A stretch of 53,109 nucleotides of DNA. It comes from an uncultured Prevotellaceae bacterium. Lineage in GTDB: Bacteria; Bacteroidota; Bacteroidia; Bacteroidales; Bacteroidaceae. The translations under genes and the position numbers were made by a program. Below, in pieces: positions 40,842 through 48,695 of the stretch (within the stretch, counting starts at the first letter, position 1; each line of letters begins with the position of its first letter). The notes beneath the pieces are model-generated. The model was not told where the DNA came from and ran no database searches. It was given only the letters and a program-made list of their open reading frames with translations. Location of the stretch: NCBI GenBank assembly GCA_946410305.1, contig CAMJZV010000022.1:1-53109 (forward strand), read 5' to 3'.

Positions 40842-41096
40842 TCACTTTTTCTTTCGACGCCCGAACAGCCAACCGTAGGTTTTCATCAGCTTACGAACCA
40901 AGATGAAAGCATCAATAGCGGTAATGCTGTTGCTGACGAGGTTGGCAATGAGTTCGCCCTTGCTTTCTGATTTCTGAGGAACCCAAAGGCCCTGCCAGAG
41001 TCTACCAACCTTATCGGAATTGTCGCTTAGCTGAGCTCTAAGCTCTTCCTTGCGCAACTCGATTTCTTCGAGCGTGTTGTATTGAGGAGTCTGCAT
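40842..41096 (-). CDS. Small envelope-stress operon protein, unknown
   Basis: An 84-residue protein with a charged N-terminal coiled helix (LEEIELRKEELRAQLSDNSD), then a Lys/Arg-rich tail (WLFGRRKKK). It is third in a minus-strand operon after YtxH and the holin-like gene. This resembles the YqjD-YqjE-YqjK arrangement in E. coli, where the last member is a small inner-membrane-linked protein. Tandem GTGAAATAA-type repeats lie between this gene and the GH3 stop. Confidence 0.6.
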   Translation of the reverse strand: MQTPQYNTLEEIELRKEELRAQLSDNSDKVGRLWQGLWVPQKSESKGELIANLVSNSITAIDAFILVRKLMKTYGWLFGRRKKK

Positions 41097-41104
41097 GGCG
41101 GGTA

Positions 41105-41452
41105 TTAATTTAATAGGGTGTTAGCCAGAAAACGTACCAACGGTCGCTCTATCCACTGCTTACGGAAAGTGTAGAGCAGTACGAGTAGAACGGCGAAGAA
41201 GAAGGCTACGAGGAAGTAGGCCAGAGCAAGTCCTGTGAGTGGAGCTATCCAGTAGACGATGGCGTATGTGAGGTAGAAGAGTACGGCAACACCAAGGATG
41301 ACGAAGATGATGGCAACGGTAAGGGCCGTTACCAACTTGACCACTTTCTCAATGACGTTGAGCTCCAGATATTCTTTCTGGAGTTCAACGTGTTCTTTGA
41401 GCGCCTCGATGAGTTCTACGATAGACTCTACATTCTTGTCGCTAGATAGCAT
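41105..41452 (-). CDS. Phage holin-like membrane protein (YqjE/DUF1469-like)
   Basis: A 115-residue protein: a charged helix (1-35), then two membrane helices (LVTALTVAIIFVILGVAVLF and LALAYFLVAFFFAVLLVLLY), and a C-terminal WIERPLVRFLANTLL. It belongs to the holin-X/DUF1469 group of stress-related inner-membrane proteins. It lies 8 bases before the next gene. Confidence 0.8.
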   Translation of the reverse strand: MLSSDKNVESIVELIEALKEHVELQKEYLELNVIEKVVKLVTALTVAIIFVILGVAVLFYLTYAIVYWIAPLTGLALAYFLVAFFFAVLLVLLYTFRKQWIERPLVRFLANTLLN

Positions 41453-41501
41453 AGACAGTTTAACGTTTAAAGTTTAACGTTTAAAGGTTAGCGGTTAACG
41501 T

Positions 41502-41714
41502 TTAAATCTCGGGCGCTGCGTCCTCCAGGTCGTCAACCAGGTCGCTCACCTCTTTGCGGCTAAGCTTGATGTTGTGCTTCTTGAGGAAGTCTTCTACAGT
41601 ATCTGTAATCTTTGCACGTGTGTCAGCGCCTTTTTCAGGAGCTACTAACAGACCAATGACTGCACCAGCCAGTGCACCGCCCAAGAAGGCGCCTAAATAA
41701 CCTAAACTTCTCAT
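41502..41714 (-). CDS. YtxH-domain protein
   Basis: A 70-residue protein with a glycine-zipper membrane helix (YLGAFLGGALAGAVIGLLVA) and the APEKGADTR motif of YtxH proteins, followed by a helical tail. The start at 41714 (MRSLGYLG) is the natural YtxH start; a longer frame from 41786 adds an unlikely leader. It is first in the envelope trio. GTTTAAC-type tandem repeats lie after it (41459-41500). Confidence 0.85.
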   Translation of the reverse strand: MRSLGYLGAFLGGALAGAVIGLLVAPEKGADTRAKITDTVEDFLKKHNIKLSRKEVSDLVDDLEDAAPEI

Positions 41715-41889
41715 AATCGTCAATTTTTTATACGGTAAAACATGTATTCTGCTGGCAAATGTACGGAAAGTTTTCGAAATTAACAAACTTTATGCAGCAT
41801 TTTTCGTGACTTTTGCTCAATATTTTGTAATTTCGCCACAAATTCTTAGAATAAACAATAATAATACTAGTAATACAACAGAAAAAAGT

Positions 41890-42408
41890 ATGAAAAAGTA
41901 CACAATGATTTGCGCAGCTCTTTGCGCAGCCCTGATGTTTACAGGATGTAAGTCAAGTGAGAGTGCCTACAAGCAGGCTTATCTGAAAGCAAAGCAGCAG
42001 GAGGAACTGCAGCAGAAGCAGGAAGCCGAGGCTCAGGCTCAGGTTGTTCAGGAGCAGGAAAACAACGTAGTAGCTCCCTTGGAGGAAAAGCCTGTAACAC
42101 AGACTCAGGTGGTTGACAATGCCGACAATGTACCTGTTCGTCAGGAGACGGTATCTGTTGTTACCGGCAGTGGCCTGAAGAACTTCAGCGTAGTCGTTGG
42201 CTCGTTCTCTCTGAAGGCTAACGCTGAGGGGTTGCAGCAGACGCTGAACAATCAGGGTTATAACGCTCAGGTAGTGGTCAACAATCAGGTGAGCCCCGCT
42301 ATGTATCGCGTGGTAGCTACTACTTTCGACACGAAGGGTGAGGCTGCTGCCAGCCGTAACGCACTGCAGGAGAAATATCCTGGTGCTTGGCTGCTCTACG
42401 CTAAATAA
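41890..42408 (+). CDS. SPOR-domain lipoprotein
   Basis: A 172-residue protein: lipoprotein signal to MFTGCKSS, then a Gln/Glu-rich stretch (KAKQQEELQQKQEAEAQ), then a C-terminal SPOR domain (KNFSVVVGSFSLKANAEGLQ ... YRVVATTF). SPOR binds denuded septal peptidoglycan, so the protein probably works at division sites in the outer membrane. The start at 41890 gives a proper lipoprotein signal; the longer frame from 41806 does not. Confidence 0.85.
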   Translation: MKKYTMICAALCAALMFTGCKSSESAYKQAYLKAKQQEELQQKQEAEAQAQVVQEQENNVVAPLEEKPVTQTQVVDNADNVPVRQETVSVVTGSGLKNFSVVVGSFSLKANAEGLQQTLNNQGYNAQVVVNNQVSPAMYRVVATTFDTKGEAAASRNALQEKYPGAWLLYAK

Positions 42409-42421
42409 TTAGAACCTACCA

Positions 42422-42844
42422 GTGGCGCGCATCGTTTCGATTGACTACGGAAAGAAGCGTACAGGATTAGCAGTTACCGACCCGTTGCAGTTGATTGCTG
42501 GCGGGTTGGCAACTGTTTCTACGTCAACGCTCTTTGAATACCTTACGCAGTATGTTGCGAAGGAACCCGTGGAGCGCATCGTGATAGGAGAACCCCGTCA
42601 GCCCAATGGTCAGCCGAGCGAGAATCTGGCGCGTGTACAGCAGTTCGTGAACCGCTGGCGCAAAGCCATGCCGCAGATTCCTATCGAGTATTTTGACGAA
42701 CGTTTCACCTCGGTGCTGGCTCATCAGGCTATGCTGGAGGGAGGACTGAAAAAGAAAGCCCGTCAGGACAAGGCGCTGGTCGACGAGATCAGTGCGACAA
42801 TCATCCTCGAGGACTATATGCGCTCCCGAAAATTTAATGCTTAA
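42422..42844 (+). CDS. ruvX: Holliday junction resolvase-like protein RuvX (YqgF)
   Basis: A 140-residue RNase H-fold nuclease: RIVSIDYGKKRTGLAVTD, IVIGEPRQPNGQPS, YFDERFTSVLA and ALVDEISATIILEDYM. It starts with GTG at 42422, only 14 bases after the SPOR stop. It is thought to act in 16S rRNA 5'-end processing or recombination. Confidence 0.9.
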   Translation: MARIVSIDYGKKRTGLAVTDPLQLIAGGLATVSTSTLFEYLTQYVAKEPVERIVIGEPRQPNGQPSENLARVQQFVNRWRKAMPQIPIEYFDERFTSVLAHQAMLEGGLKKKARQDKALVDEISATIILEDYMRSRKFNA

Positions 42845-42925
42845 TGCTTAATGCTTAATGCATAATGCATAATGCTTAATGCTTAATGCTTAATGCATAA
42901 TTTTTAATTTTTAATCTTTAATCTA
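42839..42925. repeat. AATGCTTAATGC/AATGCATAATGC tandem repeat
   Basis: About a dozen 8-base units of ATTAATGC type, some with the centre changed to ATGCAT, then AATTTTTAATCTTTAATC units. They fill the whole gap between ruvX and def. ATGCAT units make it self-complementary. The TTTAATC end is also seen at 48296-48330. Confidence 0.85.
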
Positions 42926-42927
42926 CA

Positions 42928-43491
42928 GTGATATTACCTATTTATATATTGGGTCAGCCCGTATTGAGAAAAGTGGCTGAGGATATACCTACTGATTATC
43001 CTGATCTGGATCATTTCATTAAGGACATGTGGGACACGCTGGCAGAGAGCGAAGGCATTGGTCTGGCTGCTCCGCAGGTGGGCAAGTCCATCCGCGTGGT
43101 GGTGATTGACCTCGACGTGCTGAGCGACGATATGCCTGAATATAAGGATTTCCGTCGTGTATATATCAATCCGCATATTGTGGAATACGACGATAGCGAG
43201 ACAGACACGATGGAGGAGGGCTGCCTGTCGTTGCCCGCCATTCACGAAAAGGTGACGCGTCCCAAGCGCATCCATGTGCAGTGGCTTGACGAGAAAATGC
43301 AGCCGCACGACGAATGGGTGGATGGCTATCTGGCTCGTGTCATGCAACATGAGTTTGACCACTTGGAAGGCAAGGTATTTGTTGATCGTGTATCTCCTCT
43401 TCGTAAGCAGTTGATAAAGAATAAGTTGAAAGCACTTGTTCAAGGACGCTATCGTTGCGGATACAAGACAAAGGCGGCAGTAAGAAAATAA
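42928..43491 (+). CDS. def: Peptide deformylase
   Basis: A 187-residue deformylase with all three motifs: GIGLAAPQVG, EEGCLSLP and QHEFDHLEGK (the Cys and two His bind the metal). It starts with GTG right after the tandem repeat. It removes the N-formyl group from new proteins. The C-terminal extension (KALVQGRYRCGYKTK) is usual in Bacteroidetes. Confidence 0.95.
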   Translation: MILPIYILGQPVLRKVAEDIPTDYPDLDHFIKDMWDTLAESEGIGLAAPQVGKSIRVVVIDLDVLSDDMPEYKDFRRVYINPHIVEYDDSETDTMEEGCLSLPAIHEKVTRPKRIHVQWLDEKMQPHDEWVDGYLARVMQHEFDHLEGKVFVDRVSPLRKQLIKNKLKALVQGRYRCGYKTKAAVRK

Positions 43492-43499
43492 TAGCGCTT

Positions 43500-43520
43500 C
43501 TTCGACCTAAAGGTACGAAG
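43500..43520 (+). terminator. Hairpin after def
   Basis: CTTCGACC and GGTACGAAG pair across a TAAA loop with one bulged base, 9 bases after the def stop. It is followed by GTGAATAGTGAA-type repeats up to the next gene. Confidence 0.5.
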
Positions 43521-43567
43521 TGTGGCGTTGCAATCGCTAGTGAATAGTGAAGAGTGAATAATGAATA

Positions 43568-45532
43568 GTGAATAGTGTAGTGATTAGAAAGATTGTTTTC
43601 CTTTTGTTATTTTTCCCAATGGTAGGTATGGCTCAGTACAATACCGACCGACTGGTTATGATAGGGCGCTCGGCACTCTATTACGAGGATTACGTACTTT
43701 CTATCCAATACTTTAATCAGGCCATCTCTGCTAAACCATATCTCTTTGAACCGTGGTACTACAGAGCTATTGCGAAGTATTACCTCGACGACTTTGCTGG
43801 AGCGGAGAGCGACTGCTCACAGGCTATACACCGCAATCCCTACGTGGTGGGCACCTATGAGTTGAGAGGTCTTTGTCGCATCCAGCAGAAGGACTATGCC
43901 GATGCTGTCAGCGACTACAATACCGCCCTGCGTTATGATCCGGAGAACCTGAATCTATGGCATAACCGTGCGCTCTGTCGTATTCAGCAGAAAGAGTATG
44001 ACGCAGCACTGGCCGAGATCGATACGATGGCTCAGCGCTGGAGTACGAATGCCCGCATCTATGCCATGCAGTCGGAGGTCTACCTGCTGCAGAAGGATAC
44101 TACCAAAGCCATTGCCTCACTGGAGAAGAGTATAGACCTGGATGCCTATAACGGTAATACATGGGCTATGCGCTCTGTGATCAGTCTGGCCCGTGAGGAA
44201 TGGAAGGAGAGCGAGGACTATCTCAACAAGGCTATCCACTTGTTGCCCAAGCAAGGTGGATTGTATATCAACCGTGCTTTGGCGCGCTTCAATCAGAATA
44301 ATTTGCGTGGCGCGATGGCCGACTATGATATGGCACTCGACTTTGAGCCCAACAACTTTCTGGGTCACTACAACCGAGGACTGCTGAGGGCACAGGTGGG
44401 CGACGACAACCGCGCCATTACCGACTTCGACTTCGTATTGAAACTGGAGCCGGACAATTGGATGGCACTCTTCAACCGTGCATTGCTGTTGGAGAAAACG
44501 GGTAATCCCAGAGCAGCCATCCGCGACTATTCAAAGGTTATTGATGAGTATCCAAACTTCTGGACGGGCTTGCACCAGCGTGCGCAGTGCTATCGCAGCC
44601 TGGGTATGAAGAAGGAGGCTGAACAGGATGAGTTCCGCATCCTGAAAGCCCAGATGGACAAACGCTTTGGCAAGCAGCCACGACTCTCGAAGAAGCAGAT
44701 GCGTAAGCGCAGCGACGAGGACATCGAGAAGTATAACCAGTTGGCGGTGGCTGACGAGCAGGAGATGGAACACGAGTACCAGAGTGAATACCGTGGACGT
44801 GTGCAGAACCGTAGGGTGGGTATGGACTATCTGCCCATGTATGCACTCACTACGGAGCACTATCAGAGCGACGTGAAGAATAATATGGCTTACGACCGTC
44901 AGGTGGAGCTGTTGAATGCACAGTTGCCTGCTGGCAGACAGTTGCAGATATCCTGCAACCAGGCATCGCTCAGCGAAGCAGGCACGCAACGTTACTTCAG
45001 TCGCATAGATAGTCTGTCGCGTGAGATTGGACTGAAGAAGAAGGAGTCTGACATTCTTCCGTTGGTGTTACAACGGGCTGTTGCGTATAGTGTCATTCAG
45101 AACTATGAGGGCGCTATCGACGATCTGACAACGTATATCATGAGCGACTCACTGTCGGCTGTGGCTTATTGGCAGCGTGCTGTATGTCAGTCGCGTCTGA
45201 ATGAGTTTAATGCTTCCCAAGGCACGGATGTGAAGTTGCAGACAGCCCGTGTGTTAGCAGACCTCTCGGAGGCTATCCGTCTGAATGTGTCGTGTGCCTA
45301 TCTGTACTATAACCGTGGCAATGTCTATGTGCAGCGTCACGACTACCAGCATGCCATTGAAGACTATGGCCGTGCCATAGAATTGGAGCCTCATCTGGCA
45401 GAGGCATACTATAATCGTGGCTTGGTGCACTATGCCCTCAAGCAACAGCAGGAGGGTACTGCCGACCTGTCAAAGGCTGGCGAGTTGGGACTCTACCAGG
45501 CTTACAGCATCATCAAGCAGGCGAGGAAGTAA
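43568..45532 (+). CDS. Exported TPR-repeat protein
   Basis: A 654-residue protein with an N-terminal signal (IVFLLLFFPMVGMAQ) and two TPR blocks (residues about 25-350 and 500-640), with motifs such as YYRAIAKYYLDDFAGAESD and YYNRGLVHYALKQQQEGTAD. A charged spacer (390-460) separates them. A GTG start is proposed; GTG at 43580 gives a cleaner signal peptide. It is probably a periplasmic or outer-membrane scaffold; partners are unknown. Confidence 0.85.
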   Translation: MNSVVIRKIVFLLLFFPMVGMAQYNTDRLVMIGRSALYYEDYVLSIQYFNQAISAKPYLFEPWYYRAIAKYYLDDFAGAESDCSQAIHRNPYVVGTYELRGLCRIQQKDYADAVSDYNTALRYDPENLNLWHNRALCRIQQKEYDAALAEIDTMAQRWSTNARIYAMQSEVYLLQKDTTKAIASLEKSIDLDAYNGNTWAMRSVISLAREEWKESEDYLNKAIHLLPKQGGLYINRALARFNQNNLRGAMADYDMALDFEPNNFLGHYNRGLLRAQVGDDNRAITDFDFVLKLEPDNWMALFNRALLLEKTGNPRAAIRDYSKVIDEYPNFWTGLHQRAQCYRSLGMKKEAEQDEFRILKAQMDKRFGKQPRLSKKQMRKRSDEDIEKYNQLAVADEQEMEHEYQSEYRGRVQNRRVGMDYLPMYALTTEHYQSDVKNNMAYDRQVELLNAQLPAGRQLQISCNQASLSEAGTQRYFSRIDSLSREIGLKKKESDILPLVLQRAVAYSVIQNYEGAIDDLTTYIMSDSLSAVAYWQRAVCQSRLNEFNASQGTDVKLQTARVLADLSEAIRLNVSCAYLYYNRGNVYVQRHDYQHAIEDYGRAIELEPHLAEAYYNRGLVHYALKQQQEGTADLSKAGELGLYQAYSIIKQARK

Positions 45533-45536
45533 CAGC

Positions 45537-45568
45537 CTCCTCCCAACCCCCTCCAAAGGGAGGGGGAG
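45537..45568. repeat. CCCC/GGGG repeat, intergenic copy
   Basis: CCTCCCAACCCCCTCCAAAG followed by GGAGGGGGAG. This is the same family as the copies inside sodB and the TIGR03915 gene, here between genes. Confidence 0.8.
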
Positions 45569-45602
45569 TTAAGTGCAAAGTAATTAAAGAAGGAAGGGTG
45601 TT

Positions 45603-46409
45603 TTATATCTTCAACCTTATATAGCTGCGGTCGTCGAAGGAGTTGAAGTCAGGGTGGAAGGCTTTGGTGGCCTGGAACCGTCCGATGTTCAGCGGATCTT
45701 CCTCACGTTGTTTTTTCAACTGTTCCTCACTCTCTGCCAACGTAGGACAGAGCACAGGATAGCCGTCGCTGGCCAGCACGATTTCCCACGGACGGAAATC
45801 GAGCGGGATGATGCGGACGTGACTTCTATCGATGGCAAAACCATCGATGACACTATAGGTCACGTTCTGTTGGCGCATGGTCTCGAGCATGCGTGGAATA
45901 ATCACTGGACGGGCTATGTCGTTGCGTAACAGTTCGTCTTGCGTGACTCCCGTTGCCAACAGTCGCTTCACCTCCTCGGCACGCATGGCTGCCAGTTCGG
46001 CCTCTGCAGGCTTGGGATTGTCGAAAAGCTCGCCGTTAATCATACACTGACAGTCGCCCACCATCCATATCTCACGGTTCAGACGGCTATAGACTACTGC
46101 CGAACAGGTCAGACGGTCTTCCGGATGTTCTGCCAGACGAGACAGCATGGACTTCTTGTAGTGTTTACGTATATAGGCCGTCACACCACGGAAGAAGGCT
46201 TCGCTGGTGGTGTTCTTTGGCATCTTACGGATATAACGCGCCGTCAATTGCATGGCATAACGACCGTTAGTGCGAAACATACTGTGACGATACTCACTCT
46301 TTGACGTGCTGCCGTCAATGACAGCAACGAAATCATCTGTTACGACGATGCCGTCCTCGCTTTTCTTCTTGGGGTTTTTCGCTATGATGCTTTGCTCGAG
46401 AATGATCAT
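45603..46409 (-). CDS. PP2C-like phosphatase-fold protein
   Basis: A 268-residue protein. IAKNPKKKSEDGIVVTDDFV and AVIDGSTSK resemble the first PP2C motif (DG), and later RLTCSAVVYS, WMVGDCQCM and EIVLASDGYPVL fit further PP2C motifs. The metal-binding aspartates are partly conserved, so activity is likely but substrate unknown. The start at 46409 (MIILEQS) overlaps the end of ygiQ by about 77 bases, suggesting tight coupling. Confidence 0.65.
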   Translation of the reverse strand: MIILEQSIIAKNPKKKSEDGIVVTDDFVAVIDGSTSKSEYRHSMFRTNGRYAMQLTARYIRKMPKNTTSEAFFRGVTAYIRKHYKKSMLSRLAEHPEDRLTCSAVVYSRLNREIWMVGDCQCMINGELFDNPKPAEAELAAMRAEEVKRLLATGVTQDELLRNDIARPVIIPRMLETMRQQNVTYSVIDGFAIDRSHVRIIPLDFRPWEIVLASDGYPVLCPTLAESEEQLKKQREEDPLNIGRFQATKAFHPDFNSFDDRSYIRLKI

Positions 46410-48300
46410 TGTTAAAGTTTGGATTATACGATTTGGGCTTGCCATTGCCTGATGGGCGATAACCACCTTGTGGCGCCATGCCAGCGTAGAGCTTGGCGAT
46501 GAGATCGGGGCGGCCAATGCGGCGCAAGCTCTGCTCTATGCCACGACGCTCCTCGGGTTTGTACCAGAAGAAGAACTGGCGTTGTGCCAACTTCTCCTGG
46601 GGCGTTTTGGCACTGAACACGGGTTGGAGCGTATAAGGGTCGTAACCTGTGTACCACGTCTCGGTGGCATTGGTAAGCGGTGTGGGTGTAAAGTCCTGTA
46701 CCTGCTCGAGATGGAAATCGAGACCCTTGGTGATCACTGCCAACTCGGCCATATCCTCCTCCTGACAACCTGGATGGCTGGAGATGAAGTAGGGGATGAT
46801 TTGCTGGCGAAGACCTTCTTCGCGATTAATACGATCGAAGATGCGCTTAAACTCGTAGAACTGTTGGAACGAGGGCTTGCGCATGAGGTAGAGCACACGG
46901 TCGCTGGTATGCTCAGGGGCCACCTTGAGGCGGCCCGACACATGACGGGTAATCAGTTCGCGGGTGTATTCCATAGCAGCCTTGTTGCTGGCCTCATCCT
47001 TGCTCTTATATAATAATAGGTCGTAGCGCACACCACTGCCGATATAGCTGTGCTTGATGCCAGGCAGCGCATCTACCGAACGATAGATGTCGAGCAGCTT
47101 AGAGTGGTCTGTATTCAGGTTCGGACATATCTGCGGGTGCACACAGGATGGGCGACGACACTTTTCGCAGGCGTTTTTATTCTTGCCGCTCATGCCATAC
47201 ATATTGGCCGACGGACCCCCTAAGTCGCTGAGGTTGCCCTTGAAGTCGGGCATCTGGATAATCTGTTTTACCTCGCGCAGAATACTCTCTTTTGAACGAC
47301 AGGTAATGAATTTTCCTTGATGGGCCGAAATAGTACAGAAAGCACAGCCGCCAAAACACCCGCGATGGATATTTACCGAGAACTTAATCATCTCGTAAGC
47401 CGGAATGCGCTTACCCTTATATTTAGGATGAGGATAGCGTGTATAGGGCAGGTCGAACGATGCATCGAGCTCTTCGGTAGTCATGGGCGGGTAGGGAGGA
47501 TTGATGACCACATAGCGTCCGTCAACGCCCTGCAGCAATCGCTGAGCGTGCATCATGTTGCTCTGCTCCTCTACATTCTTAAAGTTCTCGGCCTGAGCTT
47601 TCTTGTTTTTCAGGCACTCTTCGTGCGAATGGAGTACGATGTCGTGATCGGTAATGCCACCGATGATATCCTCCTTGCGTGAGAGATAAACGGTTTGCGG
47701 CAGGTCGCGAATGTCACGAATGCTCTCGCCGGCAGCCAGTCTGCGTGCCAGTTCGATAGTCACTTTCTCGCCCATGCCATAGGTAATCATATCGGCTGGC
47801 GAGTAGCATAGCAAGCACTTCTTCAGACTGTCGCTCCAATAGTCATAATGAGTCACACGACGCAGCGAGGCCTCGATGCCGCCAAGCACTACGGGTACAT
47901 CGGGAAACAGTTCCTTGAGAATTTTGGCGTAAACGATGGTCGGATATTCCGGACGCATGTCGTGACGACCGTCAGGACTATAGGCATCCTCAGAGCGTAG
48001 ACGACGGGCAGCAGTGTATTTGTTGACCATCGAGTCCATACAGCCTGGGGCTATGCCAAAAAACAGGCGTGGTCGTCCCAGCTTCTTGAAGTCTCGATAG
48101 TCACCGTGCCAGTCGGGCTGGGGCACGATGGCCACACGGAAACCTGCGGCCTCGAGTGTGCGACCAATGACGGCCGCACCAAACGAGGGGTGATCAACAT
48201 ATGCGTCGGCAGAGAAGAGGATGACGTCCACCTCTTCCCAGCCACGCAACTCAAGTTCTTTCTTTGTTGTCGGTAAGAAATCTGTTAACTTATACTCCAA
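46333..48300 (-). CDS. YgiQ-family radical SAM protein
   Basis: A 655-residue radical SAM protein of the UPF0313/YgiQ family. The N-terminal B12-binding-like domain shows VILFSADAYVDHPSFG, and the cluster is CFGGCAFCTI (CxxxCxxC) with further Cys pairs (CEKCRRPSC). The C-terminus is basic (KRGRHRRNR), suggesting RNA contact. The function of the family is unknown. It is transcribed with the PP2C-like gene it overlaps. TTTAATC repeats lie just upstream. Confidence 0.9.
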   Translation of the reverse strand: MEYKLTDFLPTTKKELELRGWEEVDVILFSADAYVDHPSFGAAVIGRTLEAAGFRVAIVPQPDWHGDYRDFKKLGRPRLFFGIAPGCMDSMVNKYTAARRLRSEDAYSPDGRHDMRPEYPTIVYAKILKELFPDVPVVLGGIEASLRRVTHYDYWSDSLKKCLLCYSPADMITYGMGEKVTIELARRLAAGESIRDIRDLPQTVYLSRKEDIIGGITDHDIVLHSHEECLKNKKAQAENFKNVEEQSNMMHAQRLLQGVDGRYVVINPPYPPMTTEELDASFDLPYTRYPHPKYKGKRIPAYEMIKFSVNIHRGCFGGCAFCTISAHQGKFITCRSKESILREVKQIIQMPDFKGNLSDLGGPSANMYGMSGKNKNACEKCRRPSCVHPQICPNLNTDHSKLLDIYRSVDALPGIKHSYIGSGVRYDLLLYKSKDEASNKAAMEYTRELITRHVSGRLKVAPEHTSDRVLYLMRKPSFQQFYEFKRIFDRINREEGLRQQIIPYFISSHPGCQEEDMAELAVITKGLDFHLEQVQDFTPTPLTNATETWYTGYDPYTLQPVFSAKTPQEKLAQRQFFFWYKPEERRGIEQSLRRIGRPDLIAKLYAGMAPQGGYRPSGNGKPKSYNPNFNNDHSRAKHHSEKPQEEKRGRHRRNR

Positions 48301-48330
48301 TCTTTAATCTTTAATTTTTAATCTTTAATC

Positions 48331-48678
48331 TTAGTTGAACGGTGTTCCCTGGATGGCGCGTTTCGTCATGCCAAGGTTATTATTGCCGCGATTCTTCCAG
48401 TTGATGAAGAGCAGTACGAGCTGTTGCAGTCCGTAGGCCTTCATGTTGCTGTGATAGACAACGTCGAGGCAGAGGTCCAGCAGGCGCTTGTCCTTGCCTG
48501 CTTCTGACTCTAGCAATGAACGGATGTTCAGCTTCAGTTTGTCCAGCACCTGCTCGTCAACATATCCGTTAGAGTCGATGAGGTCGCGGAAGAACTGATA
48601 GTCGTCAATGGTCTGCAGATGTTCTTCACTAATGTCAATACTGCGTGTTCCACTGGAATTGGTCTGAATTTTGTACAT
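48331..48678 (-). CDS. Small conserved protein, unknown
   Basis: A 115-residue protein, mostly helical (LLDLCLDVVYHSNMKAYGLQ, then QLVLLFINWKNRG), with no membrane segment or known motif. It lies 17 bases after the golvesin-type amidase gene and before ygiQ, so it may share the amidase transcript. Confidence 0.55.
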   Translation of the reverse strand: MYKIQTNSSGTRSIDISEEHLQTIDDYQFFRDLIDSNGYVDEQVLDKLKLNIRSLLESEAGKDKRLLDLCLDVVYHSNMKAYGLQQLVLLFINWKNRGNNNLGMTKRAIQGTPFN

Positions 48679-48695
48679 AATAGTAGGTTTTAGGA

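Noticed and set aside
42839..42925. Possible CRISPR array
   Set aside because: Units are only 8 bases with no spacers, and no cas genes are in the window.
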